Shown here: positions 25,830 to 35,427 of the stretch, piece after piece
Position numbering within the stretch: position 1 is the first letter of the stretch
Layout of the letters: each line of letters starts with the position of its first letter
Origin: CAYVRJ01 sp964453645
GTDB lineage: Bacteria > Bacillota > Clostridia > Christensenellales > JAWKQI01
Assembly (NCBI GenBank): GCA_964453645.1
Contig: CAYVRJ010000002.1
Span: 124,001 to 188,000 of the forward strand
Length of the DNA stretch: 64,000 nucleotides
Reading direction: 5' to 3'
Notes under the pieces: model-generated
Told to the model about the DNA's origin: nothing
Databases searched by the model: none
What the model saw: the letters and a program-made list of their open reading frames with translations, nothing else
Position numbers and translations under genes: made by a program

Positions 25830-26480
25830 TCATTCCTCGATCTTATCTAAAATGTAGCGGAGTGCTTCGTCAATGGACATGTGGGTTGTATCCACTAAGA
25901 TTGCATCTTCACAACAGCGAAGAGGTGCAAACTCCCGTTTGGAATCCGTCTCATCCCGAGCAATTATTTCTTTTTCCAGAGCTTCCAGATCCGTTTCAAT
26001 CCCTGCACTTTGAAGGTCACTCAGCCGTCTCTTTGCCCGCTCATAGCTGTTGGCGGTAATAAAGAACTTGTTTTTGCACTGGGGCAGCACGTATGTTCCA
26101 ATATCTCTTCCGTCCATCACCAAATCATAAGCATCTGCAACTTTTCGCTGGGTCTCCACCAGCTTCACCCTCACTTGGGGAAATACTGCAATGGCTGAGG
26201 CACCGTTACTCACCTGGGGTGTGCGGATATGCTGTGTCACATCCTCACCGTCGGCAAAGACATGCTGTTCACCGTCCATAAATGCAACCGTGATTTGTGT
26301 GGACAAAAACTCCTCCACATCTTCACGCTTGGAAGGATCTTTACCCATGCTCAGCACCTTATAGGCTAGTGCACGATACATAGCACCGGTGTCTAAATAG
26401 TGAATGTTCAGCGCTTTTGCAAGTTCTTTTGCAAGGGTTGATTTCCCCGCACCCGCAGGGCCGTCCAGTGCGATGTTCAT
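25830..26480 (-). CDS. cmk: Cytidylate kinase
   Basis: Phosphorylates CMP and dCMP with ATP. The 216-residue P-loop kinase has GPAGAGKST at 7-15, the NMP-binding DTGAMYRA at 31-38 and MDGRDIGTYVLP near 156. First gene of cmk-plsC-ispH/S1; GGAGG precedes the ATG by 5 bases. Confidence 0.96.
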   Translation of the reverse strand: MNIALDGPAGAGKSTLAKELAKALNIHYLDTGAMYRALAYKVLSMGKDPSKREDVEEFLSTQITVAFMDGEQHVFADGEDVTQHIRTPQVSNGASAIAVFPQVRVKLVETQRKVADAYDLVMDGRDIGTYVLPQCKNKFFITANSYERAKRRLSDLQSAGIETDLEALEKEIIARDETDSKREFAPLRCCEDAILVDTTHMSIDEALRYILDKIEE

Positions 26481-26503
26481 GAGTACCTCCGTTTTATTTT
26501 GGT

Positions 26504-26532
26504 ATTATAACAGAAGAATCATTACTTTTCAA
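26504..26532 (-). promoter_or_regulatory. Promoter of cmk-plsC-ispH/S1
   Basis: TTGAAA-17-TATAAT on the minus strand, 24 bases upstream of the cmk ATG. Confidence 0.85.
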
Positions 26533-26540
26533 CATAATAT

Positions 26541-27758
26541 TCAAATTGCAGCGCTAGCGCCTGCCGCATAACCCGTTGAAAAGGCGATTTGAAGGTTGTA
26601 TCCCCCGGTGAGTGCATCCACATCCAAAACTTCGCCGGCAAAGTATAAACCCTTTATTTTTTTAGACTCCATGGTCTTGGGATGTATTTCCGAAGCAGAA
26701 ATCCCCCCCCGGGTGATGATTGCCTCGTTAATCGGCCGGGTACCGGTAATGGTAAACTCCAAGTTTTTTATGGTTTTCACCAAAGCAAGGCGTTGCTTTG
26801 CAGTGAGCGAATGTACTTTTAAATTGCCCTCGATGCCACTTTTTAAGAGAACCAGTGGAATTAAACTTTGGATGAGTAATTCACCCAGTGCATTTTTAAG
26901 CTCTTTGTTCTTCTGCCCTTCAAAGTCCCGAAGGATTCGTGCATCCAACTTTTCTTCGCTCAGCGCAGGTTTTAAGTCGATGATCCCAACAGAATCCGTT
27001 GCACTGTGATCGTAGTAGGCACTGGCAGACAACACAATGGGACCGGATACCCCAAAGTGGCACAACACCATCTCCCCCTGCTCACTGTATTTTAATTTGT
27101 TTGATTGATAGAGTGAAAACTTTACGTTTTTTAAGCAAACACCCGATAGGGCGCATAGTGCGCTGTCGTCCGTGGTGAGGGGTATGAGGGATGGAAGTGG
27201 TTTTTTTGTTTGAACATTGAACTGTTCTGCAAAGGCATATCCATCGCCCGTGCTGCCGGTGGCTGGATAGGACACGCCACCCGTGGCGATGATACACCGT
27301 TCAAATTCCAATGTTTGTCCGTTTGCAGCGATGATGAATCCACTCTTCCCCATCTGCACGGATTCAACTCTGGTATTGAGTTTAACTTGAACCCCCCATT
27401 GTTTCAATACCCTATCGAATAGTTTAATCACATCGGATGATTTATCGCTTGCGGGAAATACCCTGCCCCCACGCTCTGTTTTAACTGGCAAGCCGTTGGT
27501 GCGAAGAAATTCTATTAAATCCGTATTGGAAAAGGTGTTGAAAACACTGAATAAAAATTTGGGGTTGCGCACAATGTTCTTGTTAAACGCTGTTATGTCT
27601 GAATCGTTGGTGATATTGCAGCGGCCTTTGCCGGTGATGTAGAGTTTTTTGAGGATTTTTTCGTTCCGCTCAAAGATAGTCACATCTCGTCCGCAGAGTG
27701 CTGCTGCATAAGCCGCCATCACACCTGCTGCGCCCCCTCCAATAATGCAAATGTTCAT
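26541..27758 (-). CDS. FAD-dependent oxidoreductase of the HI0933/BaiN family
   Basis: The 405-residue flavoprotein has the N-terminal dinucleotide motif IIGGGAAGVMAA (5-16), TGKGRCNITN at about 42-51 and the C-terminal YFAGEVLDVDALTGGYNLQIAFSTG, diagnostic of the HI0933/YhiN/BaiN family. BaiN takes part in bile-acid 7-dehydroxylation in one gut clostridium, but most members, including this one, have no proven substrate. Nothing nearby points to bile acids. It overlaps the RpiR-type gene by 4 bases and ends a long minus-strand gene run. Confidence 0.88.
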   Translation of the reverse strand: MNICIIGGGAAGVMAAYAAALCGRDVTIFERNEKILKKLYITGKGRCNITNDSDITAFNKNIVRNPKFLFSVFNTFSNTDLIEFLRTNGLPVKTERGGRVFPASDKSSDVIKLFDRVLKQWGVQVKLNTRVESVQMGKSGFIIAANGQTLEFERCIIATGGVSYPATGSTGDGYAFAEQFNVQTKKPLPSLIPLTTDDSALCALSGVCLKNVKFSLYQSNKLKYSEQGEMVLCHFGVSGPIVLSASAYYDHSATDSVGIIDLKPALSEEKLDARILRDFEGQKNKELKNALGELLIQSLIPLVLLKSGIEGNLKVHSLTAKQRLALVKTIKNLEFTITGTRPINEAIITRGGISASEIHPKTMESKKIKGLYFAGEVLDVDALTGGYNLQIAFSTGYAAGASAAI

Positions 27759-28633
27759 GTCTCTTCGTCTGCGGCGTACACGTGATAACTCGCCCAGATT
27801 TCCTCCATCATATTGAAATTGTCGATGAGCTGGTTGCGCTTACACATGCCCGTCAACACGATAATTGCGTTGATCACGCTCATGGGTGCCACAATGGAAT
27901 CCACAAAGGAATTCATGTTGGAGCTGACGAGTACGCTTAAATCAGCAGCTTTATATAGGGGGGACGATGTGTTGTCCGTGATCGTTGCAACGGTTGCACC
28001 ATTTTGCTTTGCAAAGTGTAGGCCGTCGATGGTGTTTTTGGAATAGCGGGGAAACCCGATGCCGATGATGAGATCACCCTTTTTTGCATGCATGAGTTGT
28101 CCGAAAATATCGCCCATTTGGGTTTGCACCAAATATACGTTTTCCATGACATAGTTTAAATAATAAAACAAAAACTGTGCCAATGGGGTGGAGCTGCGCT
28201 GGCCTACAATATACACACTCTTGGCTTCTAAAATTTTGGCAACAATATTTTTAATGTTCTCGTGGGGTTTATCCTCTTCAAGCAGAGTTAGGTTTTTCAT
28301 GTCCGATTTTAGTGAAGTAGCAATGATGGACTTAGGATCGGTCATTTGCTCCAGCGTGAGCCGCTGGACCCAGGTGAGTTTCTTTTTAATTAACTCCTGC
28401 AAATTCTTTTGAAATTCGGGATAACCGTCGAACCCCAAGGAATAACAAAAGCGAACAACGGTGGATTCGCTCACACCGGTGCTCTCCCCCAGTTTTGCAG
28501 CAGTCATAAACGCTGCTTTGTCGTAGTGTTGCGAAACATATTGAGCCAAGGCCCGATGACCCTTACTCAACTTTAAACTCATGTCGTTAAGCTTTTGTAA
28601 AAGATCCGGGTCTGTCGTGTGATTCATATTCAT
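27755..28633 (-). CDS. MurR/RpiR-family transcriptional regulator
   Basis: The 292-residue protein joins an N-terminal HTH_6 domain (1-77; TAAKLGESTGVSESTVVRFCYSLG) to a C-terminal SIS sugar-phosphate-binding domain (about 128-260; VYIVGQRSSTPLAQF, GIGFPRYSKNTID). Relatives sense phosphorylated sugars. No sugar-catabolic genes lie beside it, so its target is unknown. It is embedded between surE and the BaiN-type flavoprotein without its own visible promoter. Confidence 0.9.
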   Translation of the reverse strand: MNMNHTTDPDLLQKLNDMSLKLSKGHRALAQYVSQHYDKAAFMTAAKLGESTGVSESTVVRFCYSLGFDGYPEFQKNLQELIKKKLTWVQRLTLEQMTDPKSIIATSLKSDMKNLTLLEEDKPHENIKNIVAKILEAKSVYIVGQRSSTPLAQFLFYYLNYVMENVYLVQTQMGDIFGQLMHAKKGDLIIGIGFPRYSKNTIDGLHFAKQNGATVATITDNTSSPLYKAADLSVLVSSNMNSFVDSIVAPMSVINAIIVLTGMCKRNQLIDNFNMMEEIWASYHVYAADEET

Positions 28634-28639
28634 TCACCC

Positions 28640-29401
28640 CTACAGTTTGATTTCTAAACTCTTGAGTTCTTCTAACAGGCCTAAGTTTGTTAGATCTGCC
28701 TGAATGGGTGTGATGACACAGTATCCCTTTGAAACATAATCGATATCCGTATCTTCATTATTGATTTGTTCGTCCATCTGTCCGTGCAGCCAAAAGTAGT
28801 CGTACCCGTGGGGATGCTTGGAGGACTTTAACTCGTCCACATAGCGGGAAATACCAGCCTTTGCCCAAACAACGCCTTGAATCTCCCCTTCGGGCAAATC
28901 TGGGAAGTTGATGTTTAACCCCGTGTCGAAGGGAAGCAGGGATAAATCCAGTTGTGTAATTAACTTGGCCGTGAGTTTGGCAATATCGCAATGATGTTGA
29001 GGGTCGTATGCATCGATGGATACTGCGATTCCCTTTTTCCCAAGAATCACTCCCTCCAATGCTCCGCCCACTGTGCCAGAATAAAGTATATCCGTTCCTA
29101 GGTTTGGGCCTAAGTTGATACCCGATATCACCAAATCAAAGTCCTCAATCAGCCCAGAAAACCGTGCAATCTTCACACAATCCACGGTGGTGCCGTTTAG
29201 CATATATGCTGCCTTTGCAAAGGGAAACATGTCGCACTTTTTGGGAATGAGAGGGCTGATTAACGTCATGGAATGAGAACATGCACTCCGCTGGGCATCG
29301 GGAGCCATAATATACACCTCGTTATCAGTGGATAAAGCTTTTGCCAGTTCAAACAGGGTTTTGGAATAAATGCCGTCGTCGTTTGTTAATAAAATCTTCA
29401 T
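28640..29401 (-). CDS. surE: 5'/3'-nucleotidase SurE
   Basis: Metal-dependent nucleoside monophosphatase, also active on short polyphosphates in some species. The 253-residue protein starts MKILLTNDDG with metal-binding Asp8-Asp9, and has SACSHSMT, then NGTTVDCV and the ligand-binding SGINLGPN near 94-101. Length is normal. It lies 10 bases after rluB. Confidence 0.94.
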   Translation of the reverse strand: MKILLTNDDGIYSKTLFELAKALSTDNEVYIMAPDAQRSACSHSMTLISPLIPKKCDMFPFAKAAYMLNGTTVDCVKIARFSGLIEDFDLVISGINLGPNLGTDILYSGTVGGALEGVILGKKGIAVSIDAYDPQHHCDIAKLTAKLITQLDLSLLPFDTGLNINFPDLPEGEIQGVVWAKAGISRYVDELKSSKHPHGYDYFWLHGQMDEQINNEDTDIDYVSKGYCVITPIQADLTNLGLLEELKSLEIKL

Positions 29402-29411
29402 ATGTCACCAC

Positions 29412-30107
29412 CTACAGTTGATTGATATAACTTATTTCGTCCAGTGTCAATTCCCGATAACTTCCAAGTGCTAAATCTTGCAGCACAATTTCGCCAATCT
29501 TTGTGCGGCAAAGGTATAGGACTTGAAAACCTAATGCTTCTAACATACGCCTCACTTGACGATTCTTGCCTTCGCCAATGGTGATGTACAGCCGAGAAAT
29601 TTTACCCGAAGATTTTAACTCCACTTTTGCTTTGGATGTGGTGAACCCATCGTCTAAACGAACACCCTCCCTAAGCAGTTGGATGTCTGAGGGTAACACC
29701 TTTCCCTCCACTTCCGCATAATATTCCTTCAAAACTTTATGTCGGGGATGCATGAGTTTGTTTGCAGTATCCCCGTCGTTGGTGAGAATCAACAGTCCTT
29801 CGGTGTTGTAATCCAATCTGCCAACAGGAAAAAGACGTACATCGTTTGGAAGCAGTTCCAAAACGCTACGCCTGTTTTTTTCGTCGTTACAGCTACAAAT
29901 ATAGCCGCTGGGTTTGTTTAATAAGAAATATTTCTTGTGGGTGATTTGCACGCGTTTGCCTTCGCAAAAAACCACATCGTCTTCCGATACATCGGAACCT
30001 AAAACACCCGTCTCACCGTTAATCCTCACTTTACCCGAGGCGATGAGTTCGTCGCACTTGCGGCGGGAGGCAACCCCCGCAGCAGCCAAATATTTGTTTA
30101 ACCTCAC
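29412..30107 (-). CDS. rluB: RsuA/RluB-family pseudouridine synthase
   Basis: Isomerises uridine in rRNA. The 231-residue protein has an N-terminal S4 RNA-binding domain (MRLNKYLAAAGVASRRKCDE) and the catalytic Asp99 in VGRLDYNTEGLLILTND. It starts at GTG 30107, with GGAG seven bases upstream. RluB (23S U2605) is the usual Firmicute member at this locus, but RsuA or RluF cannot be strictly excluded. Confidence 0.9.
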   Translation of the reverse strand: MRLNKYLAAAGVASRRKCDELIASGKVRINGETGVLGSDVSEDDVVFCEGKRVQITHKKYFLLNKPSGYICSCNDEKNRRSVLELLPNDVRLFPVGRLDYNTEGLLILTNDGDTANKLMHPRHKVLKEYYAEVEGKVLPSDIQLLREGVRLDDGFTTSKAKVELKSSGKISRLYITIGEGKNRQVRRMLEALGFQVLYLCRTKIGEIVLQDLALGSYRELTLDEISYINQL

Positions 30108-30143
30108 AAAATTCTCCGTCTATCTTTTTTATATTTTTTATTT

Positions 30144-31256
30144 TTATCTAATCCATTGCTTTAGTATCCTGCCGATATTGAAGGGATAATCGTTTCGCTC
30201 AACGTCCTCTCCGGCGTATACATCCTGATACCCCACAGATTCATTGCTGACAAAGATTTCGATATACCCAACCTTGTCTGCACTTTTCACAGGAGCTTTC
30301 AGCCCTTGCTCTAAAACCACCTTTTTATTAAACTGCTCACCCTTTTTCATGGGATATTTGAAGTCGTTGGCAGCAAAAATATTGATGGATTCCTTGAGTC
30401 CGTCGCTGACAGGGATAGAACCAAGTTCCTCTCCTACTTCTATTATACTACACATCTCGTAATTTTCAAATCCATAATCTAAAAGATTTATTGAATCATC
30501 CCACATATCTCCGTCGTTGAGCACAACGCTCACCAGCTGCATACCATTTTTCATGGCTGAAGCCACCAAGCATTTACCCGCTTGCTTGGTATATCCGGTT
30601 TTAATGCCGTTTGCATCTTCGTATGTCCACAGGAGTTTGTTTTTGTTTTTTAATACTCTGTCATAATCCCCCGCTTCCCAGGGAATTGTTTGATATTTTG
30701 TAGATACGATTTCACGAAAAATAGGATTTTGAATGGCAGTTGCGGATATCATGGCGAGATCATAGGCTGTTGTGTAGTGATCGTTGCTGGGAAGTCCGTT
30801 GGGATTCATGAAATTTGTGTTTTTAAGCCCCATCTGTGCTGCACGCTTGTTCATCATCACGATAAATTCGTCGATGCTGCCGCCGATGTGTTCTGCAATT
30901 GCCAGCGCTGCATCGTTACCCGAGGAGAGCATCAGTCCGTATAATAAGTCTTTTAATTTTAACTTTTCACCAGCCGATAACCAAATGGAAGAACCTTCAA
31001 TGCCGCTGGCATTGGGGGATATTTCAACTACATCCTCCATATTTCCCTGTTCCACGGCGAGCAGGGCTGTCATAATTTTTGTGGTGCTGGCCATGGGTAA
31101 TTTATCATCTTTGTTGGTTCCCGCCAACACTCTGCCCGAGGTTGCTTCCACAACAATGCAAGCTTTTGCACTGGTGTCAATACTCTCAAGAGCTGAAACA
31201 TTGATAACCGGGAAGATCAGTAGAAGGACGATAAGATAAATAAATATCTTTTTCAT
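30144..31256 (-). CDS. dacF: D-alanyl-D-alanine carboxypeptidase, DacF type
   Basis: Secreted penicillin-binding protein that trims peptidoglycan stem peptides; DacF/DacB-type enzymes tune spore cortex cross-linking. The 370-residue protein has an N-terminal signal sequence (KKIFIYLIVLLLIFPVINVSA), the serine-peptidase motifs S57-T-T-K60, S112-G-N114 and K219-T-G221, and a C-terminal beta domain from about 270 with an amphipathic tail. It lies next to ytfJ and the ytfI-like gene in a sporulation-associated cluster. Confidence 0.93.
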   Translation of the reverse strand: MKKIFIYLIVLLLIFPVINVSALESIDTSAKACIVVEATSGRVLAGTNKDDKLPMASTTKIMTALLAVEQGNMEDVVEISPNASGIEGSSIWLSAGEKLKLKDLLYGLMLSSGNDAALAIAEHIGGSIDEFIVMMNKRAAQMGLKNTNFMNPNGLPSNDHYTTAYDLAMISATAIQNPIFREIVSTKYQTIPWEAGDYDRVLKNKNKLLWTYEDANGIKTGYTKQAGKCLVASAMKNGMQLVSVVLNDGDMWDDSINLLDYGFENYEMCSIIEVGEELGSIPVSDGLKESINIFAANDFKYPMKKGEQFNKKVVLEQGLKAPVKSADKVGYIEIFVSNESVGYQDVYAGEDVERNDYPFNIGRILKQWIR

Positions 31257-31262
31257 AAGACA

Positions 31263-31640
31263 CTACTCACTTTCCTGGTTGTTCCGTATGGCTGATGTCA
31301 CTTCTGTGATGAGTTGAGGGATGACTTCGATAATTTTCTCATAAGTATTTTTGTGATTGAGGGTATACAGCCGAACATCGTCTTTTAAAATGAGAAAACC
31401 AACTGGAGAGATGGAAACTCCGGCTCCCGATCCGCCGGCAAAGGGTGTGCTCTGGCCTTCCTTGACCATGTTTTCCATATACTCTCCCCCGCCTGCCACA
31501 AAGCCAAATGAAACTTTGGATATGGGAATAACTGTACTCCCGTCGGGGGTGACAACGGCATCGCCAACAATGGTATTGACGTCCACCATCTCTTTGATTT
31601 CGTTCATTGCAGTTTGCATTATATTTTCGATTGGGTGCAT
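31263..31640 (-). CDS. ytfJ: GerW-family sporulation protein YtfJ
   Basis: Forespore-associated family; in Bacillus GerW is needed for full germination response. The 125-residue protein has the typical MHPIENIMQTAMNEIKEMVDVNTIVGD start, a glycine-rich centre (GFVAGGGEY, FAGGSGAGVSISPVGFL) and the VIPQLITEVTS end. Directly downstream of the DUF2953 (YtfI-like) gene, the same pairing as ytfI-ytfJ in Bacillus. Confidence 0.92.
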   Translation of the reverse strand: MHPIENIMQTAMNEIKEMVDVNTIVGDAVVTPDGSTVIPISKVSFGFVAGGGEYMENMVKEGQSTPFAGGSGAGVSISPVGFLILKDDVRLYTLNHKNTYEKIIEVIPQLITEVTSAIRNNQESE

Positions 31641-31645
31641 GATTT

Positions 31646-32125
31646 TTACTTCCTTTTCTTAAAAATATATCCAACAATAATATGCCTTAGTCGCACTTTA
31701 ATTATGCAGTGAAATCGAAGTTCCACCAAATTTTTGTTGAACATAGGCACAATGGCTACACAATTGTGGTTTTTTAGCTGCACATTTTTTAAAACGCTGA
31801 CAATCGAATAAAAAAACATATGCACAAATCCGCACAGCATAGCTAAGGCATCTGCCTCTTCAATGCCTAAGAAAAGGGTAAATTCAGTGATGGTGAAGTG
31901 AAAATTTTTTAACAAATAAAAATAAAAGTGTAGATCCGATTTATCCTTTTGTTTTTTCTTTTTCGGTCTTTTTTCTAGGGGATTAATATTTAATTCAAAA
32001 AACAATACGCGAATGGTAATAAGAGGGTCATGATCCGGCTTTTTGACCACACCAATCCCAACATTTATATGTAAAAAAAAGATTAATAATATAAATAAAA
32101 AAACCGCAAGAAGTATCCAAATCAT
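31646..32125 (-). CDS. DUF2953 protein (YtfI-like)
   Basis: The 159-residue protein begins with one membrane helix (about 2-24, leucine/isoleucine rich), followed by a beta-rich part with FFELNINPLEKRPKKKKQKDK, and ends in the DUF2953-typical NLVELRFHCIIKVRLRHIIVGYI. Function unknown; it always pairs with ytfJ in spore formers, so a supporting role in the forespore membrane is plausible. It lies 5 bases upstream of ytfJ. Confidence 0.8.
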   Translation of the reverse strand: MIWILLAVFLFILLIFFLHINVGIGVVKKPDHDPLITIRVLFFELNINPLEKRPKKKKQKDKSDLHFYFYLLKNFHFTITEFTLFLGIEEADALAMLCGFVHMFFYSIVSVLKNVQLKNHNCVAIVPMFNKNLVELRFHCIIKVRLRHIIVGYIFKKRK

Positions 32126-32169
32126 TTTTCACCTCTGCGGTTATTATTGCCAATAATGTTTATTATATG

Positions 32170-32697
32170 CTATGTTGTAATGTTTTCCTGCTCCTCATCG
32201 GTTTCTATTTTTGGCAGTTCGTCGATGGAAGCAATGTTAAAATGCCGGAGGAATTCCTCGCTGGTGGCGTATTGCATGGGTTTACCCACGGTCTCTTTTC
32301 TGCCGCAAACGTAGATCAGACCTTTTTGCAGCAACGTGTTCACCGTATAATCGCAGTTCACACCTCGAACGGCCTCAATTTCCCCCCTAGTGACCGGCTG
32401 GTTATACGCAACCACTGACAGAGTTTCTATGGCAGCATTGGAGAGGACTTGGGGTTTTAGATTTGTTTCCAAGAGTTTTTCCACGAATTGTGCGTACTGG
32501 GGATTGGTTCTAAATTGAACGTTTCCCTCTAAAAAGATGAGCTGGATACCCGCATCTGTTCGCTTGTCTTTCATTTTTTGAAGGACATCCATCACTAAAA
32601 TTTCCGGCTCCCCCAACACTTCTGCCAATTCTTTGGGACTAATGGCTTCGCCATATACAAATAAGATGGCTTCGATTGCATTTTCTATATTGACCAT
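32170..32697 (-). CDS. scpB: Segregation and condensation protein B
   Basis: Kite subunit of the SMC-ScpAB condensin. The 175-residue protein has two winged-helix domains (VNIENAIEAILFVYGEAIS at the start; LSNAAIETLSVVAYNQPVTRGEIEAVRGV at about 85-113). It lies 7 bases after scpA; the partner SMC is at 14385-17936. Confidence 0.95.
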   Translation of the reverse strand: MVNIENAIEAILFVYGEAISPKELAEVLGEPEILVMDVLQKMKDKRTDAGIQLIFLEGNVQFRTNPQYAQFVEKLLETNLKPQVLSNAAIETLSVVAYNQPVTRGEIEAVRGVNCDYTVNTLLQKGLIYVCGRKETVGKPMQYATSEEFLRHFNIASIDELPKIETDEEQENITT

Positions 32698-32704
32698 GGA
32701 TCAC

Positions 32705-33412
32705 CTACGCACAAATCATGAGTTCGTGTTTAAAACTTTTTTGTTCAACTTTAATTTCACCCTTAGCCAGTAGATCCAGGACAGCGAGGAAAATTACTGC
32801 AACCTCCAGCCGGGACATATCCCCGTGGATGACTTGGGAAAAATACAAACTCCCCTTGGTTTTTAACAGTTGCCGCAAATAATCTGCCTTGTCCCTCACC
32901 CGAAACATTTCAGGTTTTACAGACAAATGATGCACAACTTCTTCCCCCTTTGCCCTGTTTAAGACGTTGACATATGCGTCCATCAGGGTTTGTAGGGTAA
33001 CGCCCTCCATGCTGAGGGGTGGTGGTGGCGCAACAAATTCCTCGGGTAATCTGTAAAAGGACTTTATACCTTCACTTTCCAGTTCACGTAGCGCAACACA
33101 AACGTGTTTAATGGCACTGTATTCCCGGAGTTGGGCGATGAGTAACTCTTCTGCGTTGTCGTCCTCCTCCACTTCGGGGGGCTTTTTGGGCAGCAAGCTT
33201 TTGGACTTGATGTAGATGAGGGTTGCAGCCATTCGTGCAAACTCGCTGCTGCTCTCCATATCCAATTCATCCAACTGCGTCATGTATTGAAGGTATTGTT
33301 CTGTTATTTTGGAAACAAAAATATCTTCAATATTGATCTTTGCATTGCCAATCAAGTGGAGCAGCAAATCCAGCGGACCTTCGAATTGGCTCAGTTTAAC
33401 CACATAACTCAC
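32705..33412 (-). CDS. scpA: Segregation and condensation protein A
   Basis: Kleisin that bridges SMC heads. The 235-residue protein has the N-terminal SQFEGPLDLLLHLI motif, ATLIYIKSKSLLP and a C-terminal winged helix (AVIFLAVLDLLAKGEIKVEQ). Together with scpB and smc the complete condensin is encoded in this window. A 12-base gap separates it from the M50 protease gene. Confidence 0.95.
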   Translation of the reverse strand: MSYVVKLSQFEGPLDLLLHLIGNAKINIEDIFVSKITEQYLQYMTQLDELDMESSSEFARMAATLIYIKSKSLLPKKPPEVEEDDNAEELLIAQLREYSAIKHVCVALRELESEGIKSFYRLPEEFVAPPPPLSMEGVTLQTLMDAYVNVLNRAKGEEVVHHLSVKPEMFRVRDKADYLRQLLKTKGSLYFSQVIHGDMSRLEVAVIFLAVLDLLAKGEIKVEQKSFKHELMICA

Positions 33413-33424
33413 GGAAGAACACTC

Positions 33425-34084
33425 CTAAAACAAAATCATTGCAAAGAAATTGTTAAATGCCGTTAAAATAAAATTTGCCAATATGGAAATAAAACCTGTT
33501 GAATAGGACAGAATCAGTATGGCAATCATGAAATACTGGCTGTACTGTTCAAACTTCCACAAGGTGTTGACATTTTTACGCATGAGGGCATTTCTCAACA
33601 GATGATAGCCATCTAAGGGTGGAATGGGCAACAAGTTAAAAATACCAATGCTAATGTTGATGGAGATTGCGCTAAAAAGCATGAGGTAAACAATGTTACT
33701 CATGAGGGATGGAGCAAACCGCAAAATTGCAAGCATGATGCCCGTCAATATAAACGCAATGATAAAATTGGTGATAACACCCGCCAGAGAGACAATGATA
33801 TCGTCACGCTTTGGTTTTTTAAAGTTTCGTGGATTGACGGGTACAGGTTTTGCCCAGCCAAAACCCACCAGCAGAATCATGAGAGTTCCAAATAAATCCA
33901 AGTGCCGCAAGGGGTCGATGGTCATTCTGCCCAAATTTCTTGCCGTTGGGTCACCCAATTTATAGGCTGCAAATGCGTGTGCCCACTCGTGAAACGACAG
34001 GGCGATTAATATTCCCGGCACAGACAATAAAATAGACAACAGTACTTCTTGAACATTGCCGCTCATCAAACTGCTAATCAACAT
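33425..34084 (-). CDS. Site-2-protease family (M50) membrane metalloprotease
   Basis: The 219-residue polytopic membrane protein has the zinc motif HEWAH at residues 32-36 inside a hydrophobic helix and a distal LPIPPLDGYHLL motif providing the third ligand region. About five membrane helices are visible. It resembles the YwhC/YdiL-like M50 group often found just upstream of scpA in Firmicutes. Its substrate is unknown; it lacks PDZ and CBS domains. Confidence 0.9.
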   Translation of the reverse strand: MLISSLMSGNVQEVLLSILLSVPGILIALSFHEWAHAFAAYKLGDPTARNLGRMTIDPLRHLDLFGTLMILLVGFGWAKPVPVNPRNFKKPKRDDIIVSLAGVITNFIIAFILTGIMLAILRFAPSLMSNIVYLMLFSAISINISIGIFNLLPIPPLDGYHLLRNALMRKNVNTLWKFEQYSQYFMIAILILSYSTGFISILANFILTAFNNFFAMILF

Positions 34085-34093
34085 ACACTTTCC

Positions 34094-35407
34094 TCATTTC
34101 AGCCAAGAAGGCATTTCGTCGTATTGTACAATATCTTGAAGTTCCTGCCTGCGAACCATCAGCTCTGCTTTACCGTCGTTTACTAAAACAACCGCAGGAA
34201 TGCCCAAACGGTTATAGTTTGAAGCCATAGAATAATTATATGCACCGGTAGAAAATACTGCAAGGATATCTCCCGACTGAGGTTTTGGAATCGTTGCGTT
34301 TTTAATGAGTAAATCGCTGGACTCACAGGATCTTCCCGCAATAGTTGCAGTGTAGTTGCAGGGTTCCTTTGCTTTGTTGGCCATTATGCAGGTGTATTCT
34401 GCGCCGTACAGCCCCGGCCTTGGGTTATCCGCCAACGAACCGTTGGTGTTGACATAGTTAATAATTCCCTCAATTTCCTTGAGCGAACTCACTGTATAGA
34501 GTGTTGTGCCCGCTTCACCTACGATGGAACGACCGGGCTCGATTACGAATTTTGGAATTTTTATATTCTTTTCAGTACAAGATTTTTTGAGTTCACGCAG
34601 CAGTGCTCGCACATACTCCCACGGTTGATAGGGTTTATCGTCGCAGAGATAGCGAATGCCAAATCCACCCCCCAAGTTAATCTCGGGCAATTCATACCCC
34701 GTTTCCTCTTTAATGTCACGAACAAAGTCAGTCATGATGGATACGGCCATTTCAAAGGGAAACAGTTCAAAAATTTGCGAACCAATGTGGCAATGAATGC
34801 CCAAAAGGTTTAAATTTTTATTTGCAAGAATGGATTTTACTGCCTTTAAACCATCCCCATCGGCAATACCTAGGCCAAACTTTGCATCATCTCTGGCAGT
34901 TTTAATATAGTCGTGAGTATGAGCCTCGATACACGGCTTTATTCGCACATGCACGCCCTGCACCCGATTGTGCTGAACGCAAGATTCGGTGATATGCTCA
35001 AGCTCATGCAGGTTGTCCACCACGATAGCGTGTACGCCGTTGGATACAGCCATATCAATTTCTAAAGGCGTTTTGGTGTTGCCGTGGTAAAAAACCTTGT
35101 CCATAGGAAACCCTGCACATACAGCAGTATGTAACTCACCTGCCGAAACCACATCCAATCCAAGACCTTCACTTTTTACGATCTGGCACATTGCCATGTT
35201 TAAAAAGGCTTTTCCAGCAAAACAAACCAGTCCGTCCATGTTGCTTTCTTTTATTTCTTTATAATAATTTTGGCAAATTTCCCGAATTTTTTGTTCTTCC
35301 ATTACATAGAGCGGTGTATTAAACTGGTCTGCAAGTGATACACTGTCGCAGCCGCCTAACACTAAGTGTCCTTTTTCATTGACTATCAATTCGTCCCAAT
35401 GCTGCAT
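34094..35407 (-). CDS. lysA: Diaminopimelate decarboxylase
   Basis: PLP enzyme making lysine from meso-diaminopimelate. The 437-residue fold-type III protein has the PLP-lysine loop CFAGKAFLNMAM, HCHIGSQIFE, the phosphate-binding NLGGGFGIRY, EPGRSIVGEAG, and the C-terminal GAYNYSMASNYN. ATG 35407 is chosen because AAAGG lies about 10 bases upstream; an in-frame TTG at 35425 has no ribosome site. First gene of the long run down to 26541; its promoter overlaps the flagellin terminator. Confidence 0.94.
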   Translation of the reverse strand: MQHWDELIVNEKGHLVLGGCDSVSLADQFNTPLYVMEEQKIREICQNYYKEIKESNMDGLVCFAGKAFLNMAMCQIVKSEGLGLDVVSAGELHTAVCAGFPMDKVFYHGNTKTPLEIDMAVSNGVHAIVVDNLHELEHITESCVQHNRVQGVHVRIKPCIEAHTHDYIKTARDDAKFGLGIADGDGLKAVKSILANKNLNLLGIHCHIGSQIFELFPFEMAVSIMTDFVRDIKEETGYELPEINLGGGFGIRYLCDDKPYQPWEYVRALLRELKKSCTEKNIKIPKFVIEPGRSIVGEAGTTLYTVSSLKEIEGIINYVNTNGSLADNPRPGLYGAEYTCIMANKAKEPCNYTATIAGRSCESSDLLIKNATIPKPQSGDILAVFSTGAYNYSMASNYNRLGIPAVVLVNDGKAELMVRRQELQDIVQYDEMPSWLK

Positions 35408-35427
35408 AAAAACTAAACCTTTCAATT

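Noticed and set aside
32126..32169. CATATAAT element before the ytfI-like gene as a sporulation promoter
   Set aside because: The 8-mer also appears before dpaA, but no matching -35 element at the proper distance is present here; in AT-rich sequence a chance match is likely.
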